A stretch of DNA of 64,000 bases from Chitinophagaceae bacterium (GTDB lineage: Bacteria > Bacteroidota > Bacteroidia > Chitinophagales > Chitinophagaceae), in the NCBI GenBank assembly GCA_019638595.1, contig JAHBTJ010000012.1, positions 62,001 through 126,000 of the forward strand. The letters are read 5' to 3'. Numbering within the stretch: position 1 is the stretch's first letter; the number at the start of each line of letters is the position of its first letter. Positions 53,463 to 63,606 of this stretch are shown here, piece after piece. Both the position numbers and the translations under genes were made by a program. The notes under the pieces are model-generated. The model made no database searches and was not told the origin of the DNA. It was given only the letters and a program-made list of their open reading frames with translations.

Positions 53463-54587
53463 CTACACTGATACCCTGCCATCGTAATCATTTCGGCCGT
53501 CATCGGCAGGCAGCGGAAATTTTACAACGGCATTATCGCGCGTAGAGCGATAAACAGCTGTAAATAATTCAACAGTATTTCTTCCGGTTATTCCGTTTAC
53601 AGGTGGCTCACGGTCATGTATAGCAGCATTGTAAAAATCTTCGTGCTGTTTCAGGAAAGTATCGTCAACCGGTTTGGTGTTATTATAAAAAGCAGTGTCT
53701 TCCTTATGCCATTCGTCTAAAAATCGCTCTTCCCCGGGTACCGTCCATATATCATTATAAGGAATATCTACCCCGGTTTGTCCCGGCAGCAACATCGCAC
53801 CGCCGTCTAACTGAGCCCCTACAGAAGCGCCGTTAGAGCCGTGTATATGAATTTTTCCATACAGACCAGGCCTCATTGAATTACTTACAATGATATTTCC
53901 CAGTCCCCCGTTTTTGAATTTTACAATTGCCAGCGCGGTATCTTCTATTTCTACATAAGGATGATTGAAATTGCGCCACACGCCATATACTTCATCCACC
54001 GGCCCCATCAGCCATAATAAAATCTCCAACTGGTGCGATGTCTGGTTTACCATCACGCCCCCGCCTTCGGTATTCCATTTACCACGCCAGGGATCGCTTT
54101 CATAATAACCTTTATCGCGCCAGCCCAATACATTTACAGTGCCTAATACGGGAGTTCCGATCTTATTTTGATCTATCGCATTTCTTAAGCGCTGAACGCA
54201 GCGCAGGTACCTCCGCTGGCTGATCATACCCAGCTTAACGCCGGCTTGTTTGCAGGCATTGATCATACGGTCGCAGTCTGCCAGCGACGAAGCCAACGGC
54301 TTTTCCACCAAACAGTGTGCTCCTGCCGCCGCCGCTTCCAGCACCGGTTCAATATGATACGGGTGCGGGGTGCATACTACAACAGCCTGCACCTTTTCAT
54401 TTTTTATCATAGCCGTTATATCGTCATAAGGCTTGATACCATACTGCCCCGCGAATGATCCCGCTTTTTCAATATCCCTGCTGTATGCAGCTACACAAAC
54501 GGCATTCGATGCTTTTTGTAAAGCCGATATATGCCAGTGACTTACTTTACCGCATCCTATAACAGCCGCTCTTATTTTTTCAGGCAT
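53463..54587 (-). CDS. Gfo/Idh/MocA family oxidoreductase
   Basis: A 374-residue NAD(P)-dependent sugar oxidoreductase. Rossmann start AAVIGCGKVSHWHISALQ (about 7-24) and the catalytic EKPLASSLADCD near 92; the C-terminal alpha/beta domain has GGVMVNQTSHQLEILLWLMG near 175-194 with the usual His. No signal peptide. It follows, on the same strand, upstream of the isochorismatase-fold gene (28-base gap) and diverges from dgoD, so it likely acts in hexonate or sugar breakdown. Substrate unknown. Confidence 0.87.
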   Translation of the reverse strand: MPEKIRAAVIGCGKVSHWHISALQKASNAVCVAAYSRDIEKAGSFAGQYGIKPYDDITAMIKNEKVQAVVVCTPHPYHIEPVLEAAAAGAHCLVEKPLASSLADCDRMINACKQAGVKLGMISQRRYLRCVQRLRNAIDQNKIGTPVLGTVNVLGWRDKGYYESDPWRGKWNTEGGGVMVNQTSHQLEILLWLMGPVDEVYGVWRNFNHPYVEIEDTALAIVKFKNGGLGNIIVSNSMRPGLYGKIHIHGSNGASVGAQLDGGAMLLPGQTGVDIPYNDIWTVPGEERFLDEWHKEDTAFYNNTKPVDDTFLKQHEDFYNAAIHDREPPVNGITGRNTVELFTAVYRSTRDNAVVKFPLPADDGRNDYDGRVSV

Positions 54588-54818
54588 AACAAAAAGTTAT
54601 TCAGGTATTAAGCAATTAAATAATTGAAGGGCTCAATATACTTATAAAACTCCTGTTCCGCTTTTTAAATTCCTTTTCTTTTGTATTACAGGTAGCAGGC
54701 TTATAGAAAAAATTAAACTTTTCTCACCCAAAGCAAATGTACCCTAAACACATTATTTTTATGGATGACAGAAGAGGTAAGCGCATATGACATTTGATCT
54801 GTTACAAAATAAAACAGC

Positions 54819-55994
54819 ATGGAAATAAAGCCCGGTTTTAAAATAGTTGTTGAAAAAATTGAACTGTATAAATTACCGCCCAGGTGGGTGTTCCTGAAAG
54901 TATATACCAACCAGCCGGGGCTTACTGGCTGGGGAGAGCCTGTAATTGAAGGCAGGAGTGATACGGTGATGGCTGCGGTAAAAGAACTGTCTGCATATGT
55001 AATCGGGCAGCGGATAGACAATATTGAAAACATATGGCAAACCCTGTACAGGGGAGGATTTTACCGGGGCGGCCCTATACTCATGAGCGCCATTTCGGGT
55101 ATAGACCAGGCATTATGGGATATAAAAGGCAAGGCATTGAACCGGCCTGTATATGATTTATTGGGAGGCGCGGTACGCAATAAAATGAAGATATATGGCT
55201 GGATAGGCGGCGACAAACCCTCTAACATAGCCGAAGCCGCCAGGCAGCGGCTGAACGCCGGGTTTACAGCCGTGAAAATGAACGGCACGGCGGAAATGGA
55301 ATGGATAGATACTCCGCAAAAAATACAGGAAGCGGTAGACAGGGCAGCGGCAGTAAGGGTTGAAGTTGGCCCGGAAGCAGGCATTGGTATTGATTTTCAC
55401 GGAAGGGTACATAAGGGGATGGCAAAAGTATTGGCAAAAGAGCTGGAGCCATTTAAGCTGATGTTTATTGAAGAACCGGTGCTCACGGAAAACAATGAAG
55501 CGTTGAAAGCTATCCGGTCGCTTATAGCCACACCTATCGCCACTGGCGAAAGAATGTTCAGCCGCTGGGATTTCAAGCAGGTTTTCATGGATGGAACGGT
55601 GGATATTATTCAACCCGACCTCAGCCACGCCGGGGGTATAACCGAAGTAAAAAAGATAGCTGTAATGGCCGAGGCGTACGATGTAGCGCTGGCGCCGCAT
55701 TGCCCTTTAGGACCGATCTCTTTCGCATCGGCACTGCAAATTGATTTTAACTGCATCAATGCCTTTATACAGGAAAGCAGCATCGGCATTCATTACAATG
55801 AAGGAGCAGACCTGCTGGATTATCTTAACAACCCCGAAGATTTCCAGATAAAAGACGGGTATATATCATTGCTGCAAAAACCGGGATTAGGCGTAGACAT
55901 CAACGAAACGCTGGTAAAAGAATTAAGCAGGAACGCGCCCGACTGGAAAAACCCTTTATGGTACAATGCGGATGGGTCTGTTACAGAATGGTAA
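54819..55994 (+). CDS. dgoD: D-galactonate dehydratase
   Basis: A 391-residue enolase-superfamily enzyme that turns D-galactonate into 2-keto-3-deoxygalactonate. It matches E. coli DgoD closely: YRGGPILMSAISGIDQALW near 90, metal ligands in GIDFHGRVH (Asp, with the catalytic His), FIEEPVL (Glu) and ATGERMFSR (Glu), second catalytic His in LAPHCPLGPI, and the end NPLWYNADGSVTEW. Length equals the family's. Other steps of the galactonate route are not in the window. Confidence 0.93.
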   Translation: MEIKPGFKIVVEKIELYKLPPRWVFLKVYTNQPGLTGWGEPVIEGRSDTVMAAVKELSAYVIGQRIDNIENIWQTLYRGGFYRGGPILMSAISGIDQALWDIKGKALNRPVYDLLGGAVRNKMKIYGWIGGDKPSNIAEAARQRLNAGFTAVKMNGTAEMEWIDTPQKIQEAVDRAAAVRVEVGPEAGIGIDFHGRVHKGMAKVLAKELEPFKLMFIEEPVLTENNEALKAIRSLIATPIATGERMFSRWDFKQVFMDGTVDIIQPDLSHAGGITEVKKIAVMAEAYDVALAPHCPLGPISFASALQIDFNCINAFIQESSIGIHYNEGADLLDYLNNPEDFQIKDGYISLLQKPGLGVDINETLVKELSRNAPDWKNPLWYNADGSVTEW

Positions 55995-56148
55995 AGCATC
56001 GCTCAAACAACCTGCCATATAGTGGTTTCTGTGCGAAGGGCTAGTTCCATAGGTGTTCGAAAGGTTATTTTGAAGGCTGCCATATCAACAATTTTATAGC
56101 GTCATAGACGCGAAAGTTTGGTGGAAATTATAAAGTAATGAATTGACA

Positions 56149-56170
56149 AAGCTCCGTAGGAGCGGCATTT
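56149..56170 (+). repeat. Short palindromic repeat unit
   Basis: AAAGCTCCGTAGGAGCGGCA contains GCTCC-GTA-GGAGC, a form of a dispersed palindromic repeat I recall from Bacteroidota genomes. Single copy in this window. It is in the gap between dgoD and the MnmH-like gene. Confidence 0.4.
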
Positions 56171-56187
56171 TCGCAGGTTTCGAACGT

Positions 56188-56823
56188 TTATGGGGCCAGT
56201 TCTCGCAGCAATATGTCGCAATATCTTTTTCTATCCGGCTGGTCTATTTTCAGCCGCAAGATGATCCTTTCCTCAGCCGGTTGCGTGTATCCCTCACTGT
56301 TATCGTAATAGCCGAGCAGCAGTTCTACTGATCTCTCTACATCTCCTGCCGCAAAATATGCTGTAATTTCCGCAACGCTTTGCGCCCCCAGCCTGCCCTT
56401 CAATTTATGGAGACACTCGCAAAAAAGCAAGGGATCTGAACAACGGATCCGTTCCGACAGTTGTTGAACGCGCAGGGCTTTTTCGGCATCCAGCCAGATA
56501 ACAGGCGCGGCAAGCATGCGTTGATATAACCAGCCGGGTAAGCTAAGATTACCTATTTTCTGTAACTCATGCTCAATAAAAACGGGATGGTTGCTATCGA
56601 AACTTTGCCAGCGTTTATTGAGCTCCTTATGAAACCGGTAAGAAGAAGGCTGTGAAGCATACCGAAGCCTGGCAAATGCTGAGCCATCGTGACAACACAA
56701 TTCCTCCAGGTTCAATACCTGTTGCCCGGCATTGTGCAAATGGTATAACAATTCCGTTTTACCGGAACCTGTTAACCCACCCAATAAATAAACAGGAGAA
56801 GAAGCGGAAGAAAAAGGAACCAT
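56188..56823 (-). CDS. Stand-alone P-loop domain of tRNA 2-selenouridine synthase (MnmH/SelU) type
   Basis: A 211-residue protein that corresponds to the C-terminal half of MnmH, which modifies tRNA wobble uridine with geranyl and selenium. Walker A is GGLTGSGKT (15-23), followed by the family phrases QVLNLEELCCHDGSAFA (about 34-50), QPSSYRFHKEL and FIEHELQKIG. The N-terminal rhodanese domain, which carries the essential Cys, is absent and no such ORF lies upstream. So it is either a split form that works with another rhodanese or a paralogue with a new role. The frame is intact. Confidence 0.7.
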   Translation of the reverse strand: MVPFSSASSPVYLLGGLTGSGKTELLYHLHNAGQQVLNLEELCCHDGSAFARLRYASQPSSYRFHKELNKRWQSFDSNHPVFIEHELQKIGNLSLPGWLYQRMLAAPVIWLDAEKALRVQQLSERIRCSDPLLFCECLHKLKGRLGAQSVAEITAYFAAGDVERSVELLLGYYDNSEGYTQPAEERIILRLKIDQPDRKRYCDILLRELAP

Positions 56824-57203
56824 AAAAAAATACCCGTTTAGGGAGAATTTGTTCTATAACTCTGCGTTCAACTTTGCTGAGACTTACTGTTGAGGACTGG
56901 AGATCTATGCACCAGAAGAACTGCAACTAAAGAACCAACTTAGACTACTAACTTCGATCTGAAAGACTCAAATATCAACTTTATTACGGGGTTTGAACTC
57001 TTTCCGTTCCAAATGCGGTAACCACCTGGTTTCGTTCTTAGTACCTTATAAAGATACAACCTGTAAAAATAGCATGCAAGCATCTGAATAACTTTTTTTA
57101 TGACGCATCTGCAATAACGGGTGCGTGTACCTGTACAGGCTATACTATCCAATATTCACCGCTATTATGTAATATTGCCGTATACCAAGCCGTTAACACT
57201 GCA
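56824..57203. other. Intergenic region before the TBDR at 57204
   Basis: This 380-base gap has no convincing ORF on either strand. A GTAC-centred short hairpin is at about 57124-57140 (GTGTACCTGTACAG). No repeat shared with other gaps was seen, nor a riboswitch consensus. Confidence 0.4.
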
Positions 57204-59714
57204 ATGCTTATCAGCCGAATTTTGCCGATCGTACTACTGAGTATTTGCATAACTACCTGCAGTAGCTCATTGGCACAACAAAAAAACGCGGTTATTTCCG
57301 GCAGGGTTGTAGACGATAATGAGCACGTTTTGCCGAATGTATCGGTAACCGTATTAGGCAAACATAGCGGCGTTATCACTTCCGATTCGGGCACCTTCCT
57401 TATTAAAGTTCCGGCCAATAAAGCTATAGGTCTTGTTTTTTCAGCGGCGGGATTTCGTTCCGTACAACGCAATTTTTACCTGAATGAAAATGAAGAGGAG
57501 AAGGTCGTGGTGAGGCTCGACAAAACCACTCATGTGCTGCAGGAAATCATTATCAGGGATGACCGCGAAAAAAGAGAAAGCGGCTTGGTGAAGCTCAATC
57601 CTAAGAACGCGTTAGCCATACCATCGGTTACAGGAGGAGTGGAAAGCCTTATAAAAATATTTGTAGGCAGTAACAACGAGCTTACTTCGCAATACTCCGT
57701 AAGAGGCGGGAACTACGATGAGAACCTCATCTACGTAAATGATTTTGAAATTTTTCGTCCCTACCTGGTACGAAGCGGGCAACAGGAAGGACTAAGCTTC
57801 ATCAATCCCGAGCTAACAGGAAATATTCATTTTTACAACGGGGGTTTCCAGGCGAAGTATGGCGACAAGATGAGCAGCGTACTGGATATTCAATACAGGA
57901 AGCCCAAACGATTCGGCGGTTCGGCCTATATGAGCTTACTGGAACAGGGCCTGCACCTGGAAGGCATATCGAAAAATGAAAAGTTCACTTACCTCGTTGG
58001 CGTTCGCAACAGGTCTAATCAAAACTTACTCAGCTCGCAGGAAACCAAAGGAAATTACGTTCCCTCTTCGGCAGATATACAGGCGCTGCTTACATACAGG
58101 ATCAATAAAACCTGGCAGCTTGAAATGCTGGGCAACCTGTCGCGCACACGCTTTTCTTTAATACCGGAAGAAGCCAAACTTACTTCCTCTGTTTTGTCGC
58201 CATTGTTCAGCGCTAACCTGGGACTGGATATCTTCTTCAACGGCAGGGAACAGGACAGGTACAGCACCAGTATGATAGGATTTTCTGCGCAGCAGCAACT
58301 AAATGAAAGGGTGAAATTAAAATGGATGGTAAGCAGGTTTGAAAACCGGGAACAGGAAGCTTATGATATTTCAGGGGCTTACCTTTTTGGAGAAAGGAGC
58401 TTCGATAAATCGCAGCCCGGTTTTGGCAGCATTACCAACCCGCTGGGAGCGGGTGTTTTTATGAATCATGCGCGTAACAGGCTTACCATTCAGAACCTCA
58501 ACTTTTCGCATAAAGGAAGCTGGGATCATAAACGGCATTTTGTTCAATGGGGATGGAGCGTGGAGCGGACTTCGATAAAAGATAAGCTGTCCGAATGGGA
58601 AGCCCGGGATTCTGCAGGATATAACCTGCCTTATAACACCGGTCAGCTTACTTTACATACATCACTGCACTCCGATGCCGGCCTGGATATTACCAAACTA
58701 TCTGGCTATGTACAGGATAATATAACAGTAGGCGAACAAATTACCGTGCAGGGAGGTTTGCGTTTTAACTATAATTCATTAAATAAAGAATTCCTGCTGT
58801 CGCCCCGAATACAACTGTCGTGGCTACCCGATACCGAAAAAGACTGGGTGTTTAAAATAGCGGCCGGATCGTACGATCAGCCGCCTTTTTACAGGGAGCT
58901 GAGAAGATACGACGGATCGCTTAACACAGCGTTGAAAGCACAGCGGAGCTGGCAATTGAGCGCGGGGGCGGAGCATAACTTCAAATCGTGGAGCCATCCT
59001 ACCAGGATGACTGTTGAAGCGTATTACAAAAACATGTGGAATGTGGATGTATACGATATAGACAATGTGCGCATACGTTATGCGGGTAACAATAACGCTA
59101 AAGCCTACACTACAGGCATTGAGCTAAGGCTTTTCAGCGAGCTGGTGAAAGACGCGGAAAGCTGGGTAAGCATCGGGCTGATGCGAAGCCGGGAAAAGAT
59201 AGATGATTTTCACTACTATCGTTATAAAAATGCGGCGGGAGAATTTATTACAGCGCAAACAGACGACCAGGTGGTTACAGACAGTGTGCGTTTTGATAAA
59301 GGCTGGATGCGGCGCCCTGCCGACAGGATGATAACCTTTGGTTTGTTCTTCCAGGATTATCTTACCACCAATAAAAATTTCAAAGTACATCTTAACGGCG
59401 TGTACGGCAGCAATATGCCTTACAATATACCCGGCAGCATACGTTACCGCAACGCCCTTACCATTGAACCTTATATGCGTGTAGATATCGGATTCAGCGC
59501 ACTTTTATTAAGCAGCGATAAGGCAGGCAGACGCATCCATCATCCATTCAGGAAACTGGAAAACATATGGGCAAGCTTTGAAGTATTCAACCTGCTGGAC
59601 CGGGACAACACTATTTCCTACATGCTGATCAAAGATTTTTCCAATACCGTATATGCTATTCCCAACAGGTTAACACCCCGTTTGCTTAATATTAAATTAT
59701 TGGCAAGGTTTTAG
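57204..59714 (+). CDS. TonB-dependent receptor
   Basis: An 836-residue outer-membrane receptor: signal to SLAQQ (about 27), carboxypeptidase-D-like domain (about 30-105), plug (about 120-230; SVRGGNYDENLIYVNDFEI and NGGFQAKYGDKMSSVLDI), then the barrel, ending NIKLLARF. The RGGNYDEN phrase belongs to a receptor group that is single-copy and conserved in many Bacteroidota. Next to phoH, not near other uptake genes, so no ligand is suggested. Confidence 0.87.
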   Translation: MLISRILPIVLLSICITTCSSSLAQQKNAVISGRVVDDNEHVLPNVSVTVLGKHSGVITSDSGTFLIKVPANKAIGLVFSAAGFRSVQRNFYLNENEEEKVVVRLDKTTHVLQEIIIRDDREKRESGLVKLNPKNALAIPSVTGGVESLIKIFVGSNNELTSQYSVRGGNYDENLIYVNDFEIFRPYLVRSGQQEGLSFINPELTGNIHFYNGGFQAKYGDKMSSVLDIQYRKPKRFGGSAYMSLLEQGLHLEGISKNEKFTYLVGVRNRSNQNLLSSQETKGNYVPSSADIQALLTYRINKTWQLEMLGNLSRTRFSLIPEEAKLTSSVLSPLFSANLGLDIFFNGREQDRYSTSMIGFSAQQQLNERVKLKWMVSRFENREQEAYDISGAYLFGERSFDKSQPGFGSITNPLGAGVFMNHARNRLTIQNLNFSHKGSWDHKRHFVQWGWSVERTSIKDKLSEWEARDSAGYNLPYNTGQLTLHTSLHSDAGLDITKLSGYVQDNITVGEQITVQGGLRFNYNSLNKEFLLSPRIQLSWLPDTEKDWVFKIAAGSYDQPPFYRELRRYDGSLNTALKAQRSWQLSAGAEHNFKSWSHPTRMTVEAYYKNMWNVDVYDIDNVRIRYAGNNNAKAYTTGIELRLFSELVKDAESWVSIGLMRSREKIDDFHYYRYKNAAGEFITAQTDDQVVTDSVRFDKGWMRRPADRMITFGLFFQDYLTTNKNFKVHLNGVYGSNMPYNIPGSIRYRNALTIEPYMRVDIGFSALLLSSDKAGRRIHHPFRKLENIWASFEVFNLLDRDNTISYMLIKDFSNTVYAIPNRLTPRLLNIKLLARF

Positions 59715-59744
59715 GTATCCACATGCTGTTGATAAGTTATTTCA

Positions 59745-59774
59745 TTGAATTATGAACCCGAATCATTAAATTTG
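59745..59774 (+). promoter_or_regulatory. Promoter of phoH
   Basis: TTG (59745-59747), 19 bases, TAAATTTG (59767-59774): good fit to the phylum consensus. The TTG start codon is 63 bases further. Confidence 0.65.
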
Positions 59775-59837
59775 AATTCAATGGAAGGTTAGTCAGTACA
59801 TTATTGAAGACTATTGTGAACATAAAACCGAACCTAC

Positions 59838-60836
59838 TTGACAGAAACAATCATTAACCTGGAAACCGTTAACCCTATTGAATTTTTTGGCGTTAATAAC
59901 GGCAAATTAGACCTCCTCAAGAAAAAATTTCCTTTACTCAAGATCCTTAGCCGCGGCACACAAATAAAGCTGAGCGGTGCGCCTGAACAGGTAGAATCTG
60001 CCAAAGAAAAGATAGACCTGCTGATCCAATACCTGGAGCGGAACGGGCATGTAAGTGAAAATTATTTTGAACAGATACTTGGCGGCGATGATGCTGAAAC
60101 CGTAGACAATTTCATTGAACGCAACCCTAACGAAGTGCTGGTTTTTGGTCCCAATGGTAAAAGCGTGCGTGCACGAACAGCCAACCAAAAAAGAATGGTG
60201 GGTGCGGCCGAAAAAAATGATATCGTTTTTGCGGTGGGTCCTGCAGGTACGGGTAAAACATATACCGCAGTGGCTTTAGCCGTTCGTGCATTAAAAAACA
60301 AATCTGTCAAAAAAATCATTCTCACACGCCCGGCAGTTGAAGCCGGCGAGAGCCTGGGGTTTTTACCCGGCGATCTTAAAGAAAAAATTGATCCCTACCT
60401 GCGCCCCTTATACGACGCGCTGGACGATATGATACCTGCTGATAAGCTGGGCTATTATATGAGCACCCGCGTAATAGAAATTGCCCCTCTTGCGTATATG
60501 CGTGGCCGCACGCTCGATAACGCGTTTATAATACTGGACGAAGCGCAAAACGCTACCGACCTGCAGATAAAAATGTTTTTAACGCGCATTGGAGCAAACG
60601 CCAAAGCCATCATTACCGGCGATCTTACACAGGTGGATTTGCCCAAACACCAGCGCAGCGGGCTTGAAAAAGCAATACGCATTCTTAGAAACATTGACGG
60701 CATTACGCATATAGAGCTTGATGAAGACGATGTAGTACGCCACCGCCTTGTTAAAGCCATCATCAGGGCCTACGACAAAGATTTTGAAAGGCAGGAAGAT
60801 CAGCAGAAAAGCAGGGAAAAAGAAAAAGGCAAATAA
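59838..60836 (+). CDS. phoH: PhoH family ATPase
   Basis: A 332-residue protein with a TTG start at 59838. An N-terminal KH-like RNA-binding region (about 20-75) is followed by the P-loop ATPase (about 115-315): Walker A GPAGTGKT (about 138-145), [18 protein letters not shown], Walker [11 protein letters not shown] (about 230) and [10 protein letters not shown]. PhoH-like proteins are linked to RNA metabolism; the gene often sits beside ybeY in other bacteria, but not here. The end is a charged Lys/Glu tail. Confidence 0.9.
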   Translation: MTETIINLETVNPIEFFGVNNGKLDLLKKKFPLLKILSRGTQIKLSGAPEQVESAKEKIDLLIQYLERNGHVSENYFEQILGGDDAETVDNFIERNPNEVLVFGPNGKSVRARTANQKRMVGAAEKNDIVFAVGPAGTGKTYTAVALAVRALKNKSVKKIILTRPAVEAGESLGFLPGDLKEKIDPYLRPLYDALDDMIPADKLGYYMSTRVIEIAPLAYMRGRTLDNAFIILDEAQNATDLQIKMFLTRIGANAKAIITGDLTQVDLPKHQRSGLEKAIRILRNIDGITHIELDEDDVVRHRLVKAIIRAYDKDFERQEDQQKSREKEKGK

Positions 60837-60853
60837 AAAAGCAGGTCTCCCGG

Positions 60854-61522
60854 TCAGTTGGATGATTTCAGGTTCTTGCTTTCTTCATAAGTAAGCTGGC
60901 GGTAACCGCTTAACGGTATAGCAAATTTTTGAACAGGCACCGGATCAAAGCTGATCTTTGAAGCGCTATATTTTACTTTCAGGTTCCCAACAGAAGATTC
61001 ATATTCCAGCGCAAGGCCCGGTAATGTTTTAAACTGGAAATCATAATCTTTATTTTCCGTCATCAGCTCGGTAGTAAAGTATACAATAAAGCTGCTGCCA
61101 TCCTTCAGCTTTGCAACAGCTTTCTGGCATTTGTGCCCCGCAATGGTTTTAAATTCATCCGCCTTTGTAAAGGTAATGCCAGCATATTTTTTGTTCATAT
61201 CCGCCCAGTCGGCGCGGCTCATTTGTATCAGTAATTTCTGATTACCATATTCCTTTAATATTACACCGGAACCTGTACGGGCGTCCTGTATACTGATGGT
61301 AGAACCCAGCGGACTTATCATTTCCGAACGGCTTTGCCCTCCTTTCAGGTAAATAGTGGTAGTAACGCCGTCAAACATATCTGCCAGTTGTGGTTCTTTA
61401 CTGCCTGTTTGCACCGTGATATCATAAACGATAGTACCTTCAGATAAAACCTTTTGAGAATATGTATTATTCTGTAAAGAAAGTAGTAAGGAAAAACTCA
61501 ACACCCATTTTATCATTTTCAT
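60854..61522 (-). CDS. GLPGLI/DUF4412-type exported protein
   Basis: About 222 residues with a signal peptide MIKWVLSFSLLLSLQNNTYSQ. The start is placed at 61522 because a -7-like box TATCTTTA lies at 61545-61538, inside the longer open frame. The mature part is beta-rich: SEGTIVYDITV near 27, TFTKADEFKTIAGHKCQKAVAKLKDG, and LPGLALEYESS, which is the block that names the GLPGLI family. Function unknown; a beta-sandwich envelope protein. Confidence 0.78.
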   Translation of the reverse strand: MKMIKWVLSFSLLLSLQNNTYSQKVLSEGTIVYDITVQTGSKEPQLADMFDGVTTTIYLKGGQSRSEMISPLGSTISIQDARTGSGVILKEYGNQKLLIQMSRADWADMNKKYAGITFTKADEFKTIAGHKCQKAVAKLKDGSSFIVYFTTELMTENKDYDFQFKTLPGLALEYESSVGNLKVKYSASKISFDPVPVQKFAIPLSGYRQLTYEESKNLKSSN

Positions 61523-61604
61523 TGACCGGTTTAGGTATAAAGATAGTGAAATGAGCATGATGGTTGTATTAACAGGCGGTAAAACCTGTTTTAATTTATC
61601 CTTA

Positions 61605-61639
61605 TTAAAAAACAAAGGCGCTCCTCAGACCGCCTTTGT
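61605..61639 (-). terminator. Rho-independent terminator of yidC
   Basis: ACAAAGGCG (61612-61620 on +) pairs perfectly with CGCCTTTGT (61631-61639) around a 10-base loop. On - the stem is followed by TTTTTAATAAGG. It lies 40 bases after the yidC stop. Confidence 0.8.
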
Positions 61640-61677
61640 ACAATACTATACTATTTAATAATAATTTGGCTACCCCG

Positions 61678-63507
61678 TTATTTTCCCTGCTTGCCCTTCA
61701 TTTGCTGTAGCTTTTTTTGCGTTTCCTGCATTTGCTCCATCCTTTCCTGCCACTTGCTCTTTGTTTTGGGCTTTTTCTTATTCAACTCCAGTTGAGCGAG
61801 GATTTTATCGTGGTTGATAATGAAGTTTTGAATGATGTATTGAAGTATAAGTGTAATAACGTTTGAAACCGTATAATACCAGGTAAGCGCCGAAGGCAGG
61901 CTGTTAAATATCCCCAAAAGCATTACAGGAAAAATGTACGGCATATACTTCATCATAGGGTTATCCTGGGTAGGCGTTTGCGCCATACTGTAAATAGAGA
62001 TCAGTAAACTGGTAACTGTTGCCAGTAATGTAAACAAGCTGATATGATTTCCATAAAACGGGATATTGAATCCAAAGGTGAGGATAGAATCGTAGGACGA
62101 CAGGTCGTCTGCCCAAAGAAAACTTTGTCCCCTCAGCTCAATAGCCGCATTAAAAAAGCTGTACAGCGAAAAGAATATTGGAATTTGCAGCAGGGCCGGG
62201 ATACACCCTCCCAGGGGATTCACCCCCGCGCTGCGGAACACTTTCATTTGTTCCATAGCATATGCCTGCTGGTCGCCCTTAAGCTTAGCCTTCAACTGGT
62301 CCAGCTCGGGGCGCAACGCCTTCATTTTAGCCCCGCTCAGGTAACTCGTATACACCAATGGCGAGGTAAGCAGGCGAATGAATATGGTAAGCAACGCGAT
62401 CACAATACCGTAACTTCCAAAAAACTTTGTAAAGAAATCGAACACGGGCATTACCAGCCATTTGTTGATGTATTTAACAAAAGCGTATATACCCTGCCCC
62501 AGGTTAATTACATTCTGCATGCCAAGGTCATAACTCTTGAGTATTTTATAGTCATTAGGGCCATAATATACCTGGAAAGGAATGACTGCTTTATTATCTG
62601 CCGGCAGGTTGATTTTAAGATTGCCGGTAGCGGCAGTGATCAAACCCGTGGAGTCATGTGTTTCGGTACAGGTAATGCTGCCCGAATTGAAACTGTTTTT
62701 AGCGATGAGGGTGGTGTTAAAGAATTTTTGCTTCAGGCTCAGCCATTTTACCGGGCTTTCAAACTGGTGATCGTATGACCTTCCGAGCGTAAAATAGTCG
62801 TAGTCGTCTTTTATCCAGAAACCGATCTGCGTTTCGCGCTTTTCCGTTTCCATGCTTTTTTCATGCTGCCTCAGCTCATTCTGCCATATCAAATTTATAC
62901 TGTTCTGCGTAAGCAGGCTGTTCACGCCATCTATTTCCACATCCCAGTCAATCATATACTGATCCTGCTTAACAGTAAAACGATGCACAACAGCCCGCCC
63001 TGTTGAATCCCGGAGCTGGTACACGATTGATTGGCTGCCATCCGCATTTTTCAGCACTTCGCCACCGTCAAAGTACAGGTCGCTCACCTGTATGGCTTTA
63101 TTAGAAGCGGTGTTAATAGCATAGGTAATTTTGTCAAAGTTTCCTTCTACCAGCTTTACATCCTGGCTATCTACCGATTTATACCCCTTCAGCTCAACCA
63201 GCGTGGGTTGGCCGCCTTTATTAGAAAAAGTAATTTTTAAAACATCGTTTTCCAGCATCGTGGTTTTTTCCGTGCCTTCGGCAGGAAATTGCCCGGCATC
63301 CGCTACTTTCTCCCGGATTTCTCTTTGAGCCGCTTCCTGCTTATGCAGGTTGCTGTCAACTTTGGGCTGAAGTGCGGCGATCGAATCCTGGGTATGTTTT
63401 CTTTCTCTTTCTATATCCAGTTGCCCCTGGCGGGTAAAATAGAAAAAACCAATGAACATCAAGCCCAGCAAAACGAACCCGATAACCGCATTTTTGTCAA
63501 ACTGCAT
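61678..63507 (-). CDS. yidC: Membrane protein insertase YidC
   Basis: A 609-residue inner-membrane insertase. Order: first membrane helix (about 6-24), large periplasmic P1 domain (about 60-350), then the five-helix core (about 365-580) with the conserved Arg in FIRLLTSPLVYTSYLSG, NPLGGCIPALLQIPIFFSLYSFF (read as NPLGGCIPALLQIP), and the last helices. The C-terminus is a Lys/Gln-rich coiled tail (RMEQMQETQKKLQQMKG) that can touch the ribosome. A -7 box TACCTTTG (63539-63532) lies upstream. Downstream of pyrG, as often in this phylum. Confidence 0.95.
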   Translation of the reverse strand: MQFDKNAVIGFVLLGLMFIGFFYFTRQGQLDIERERKHTQDSIAALQPKVDSNLHKQEAAQREIREKVADAGQFPAEGTEKTTMLENDVLKITFSNKGGQPTLVELKGYKSVDSQDVKLVEGNFDKITYAINTASNKAIQVSDLYFDGGEVLKNADGSQSIVYQLRDSTGRAVVHRFTVKQDQYMIDWDVEIDGVNSLLTQNSINLIWQNELRQHEKSMETEKRETQIGFWIKDDYDYFTLGRSYDHQFESPVKWLSLKQKFFNTTLIAKNSFNSGSITCTETHDSTGLITAATGNLKINLPADNKAVIPFQVYYGPNDYKILKSYDLGMQNVINLGQGIYAFVKYINKWLVMPVFDFFTKFFGSYGIVIALLTIFIRLLTSPLVYTSYLSGAKMKALRPELDQLKAKLKGDQQAYAMEQMKVFRSAGVNPLGGCIPALLQIPIFFSLYSFFNAAIELRGQSFLWADDLSSYDSILTFGFNIPFYGNHISLFTLLATVTSLLISIYSMAQTPTQDNPMMKYMPYIFPVMLLGIFNSLPSALTWYYTVSNVITLILQYIIQNFIINHDKILAQLELNKKKPKTKSKWQERMEQMQETQKKLQQMKGKQGK

Positions 63508-63531
63508 AGTTTACCTTAAAATTTAAGTGGG

Positions 63532-63539
63532 CAAAGGTA
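63532..63539 (-). promoter_or_regulatory. -7 box of yidC
   Basis: TACCTTTG on -, fitting TAnnTTTG; 24 bases before the ATG. The -33 box is not clear. So yidC may be transcribed separately from pyrG. Confidence 0.5.
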
Positions 63540-63606
63540 ACATCTTTGCCTCAACTTTGAGGATATATCCAAAATAGTTTGGGTATGGAGAAAGCCCGGC
63601 TATCAT

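Noticed and set aside
62044..62778. 244-codon open frame on + inside yidC
   Set aside because: Antisense to yidC; composition and lack of motifs mark it as a shadow frame.
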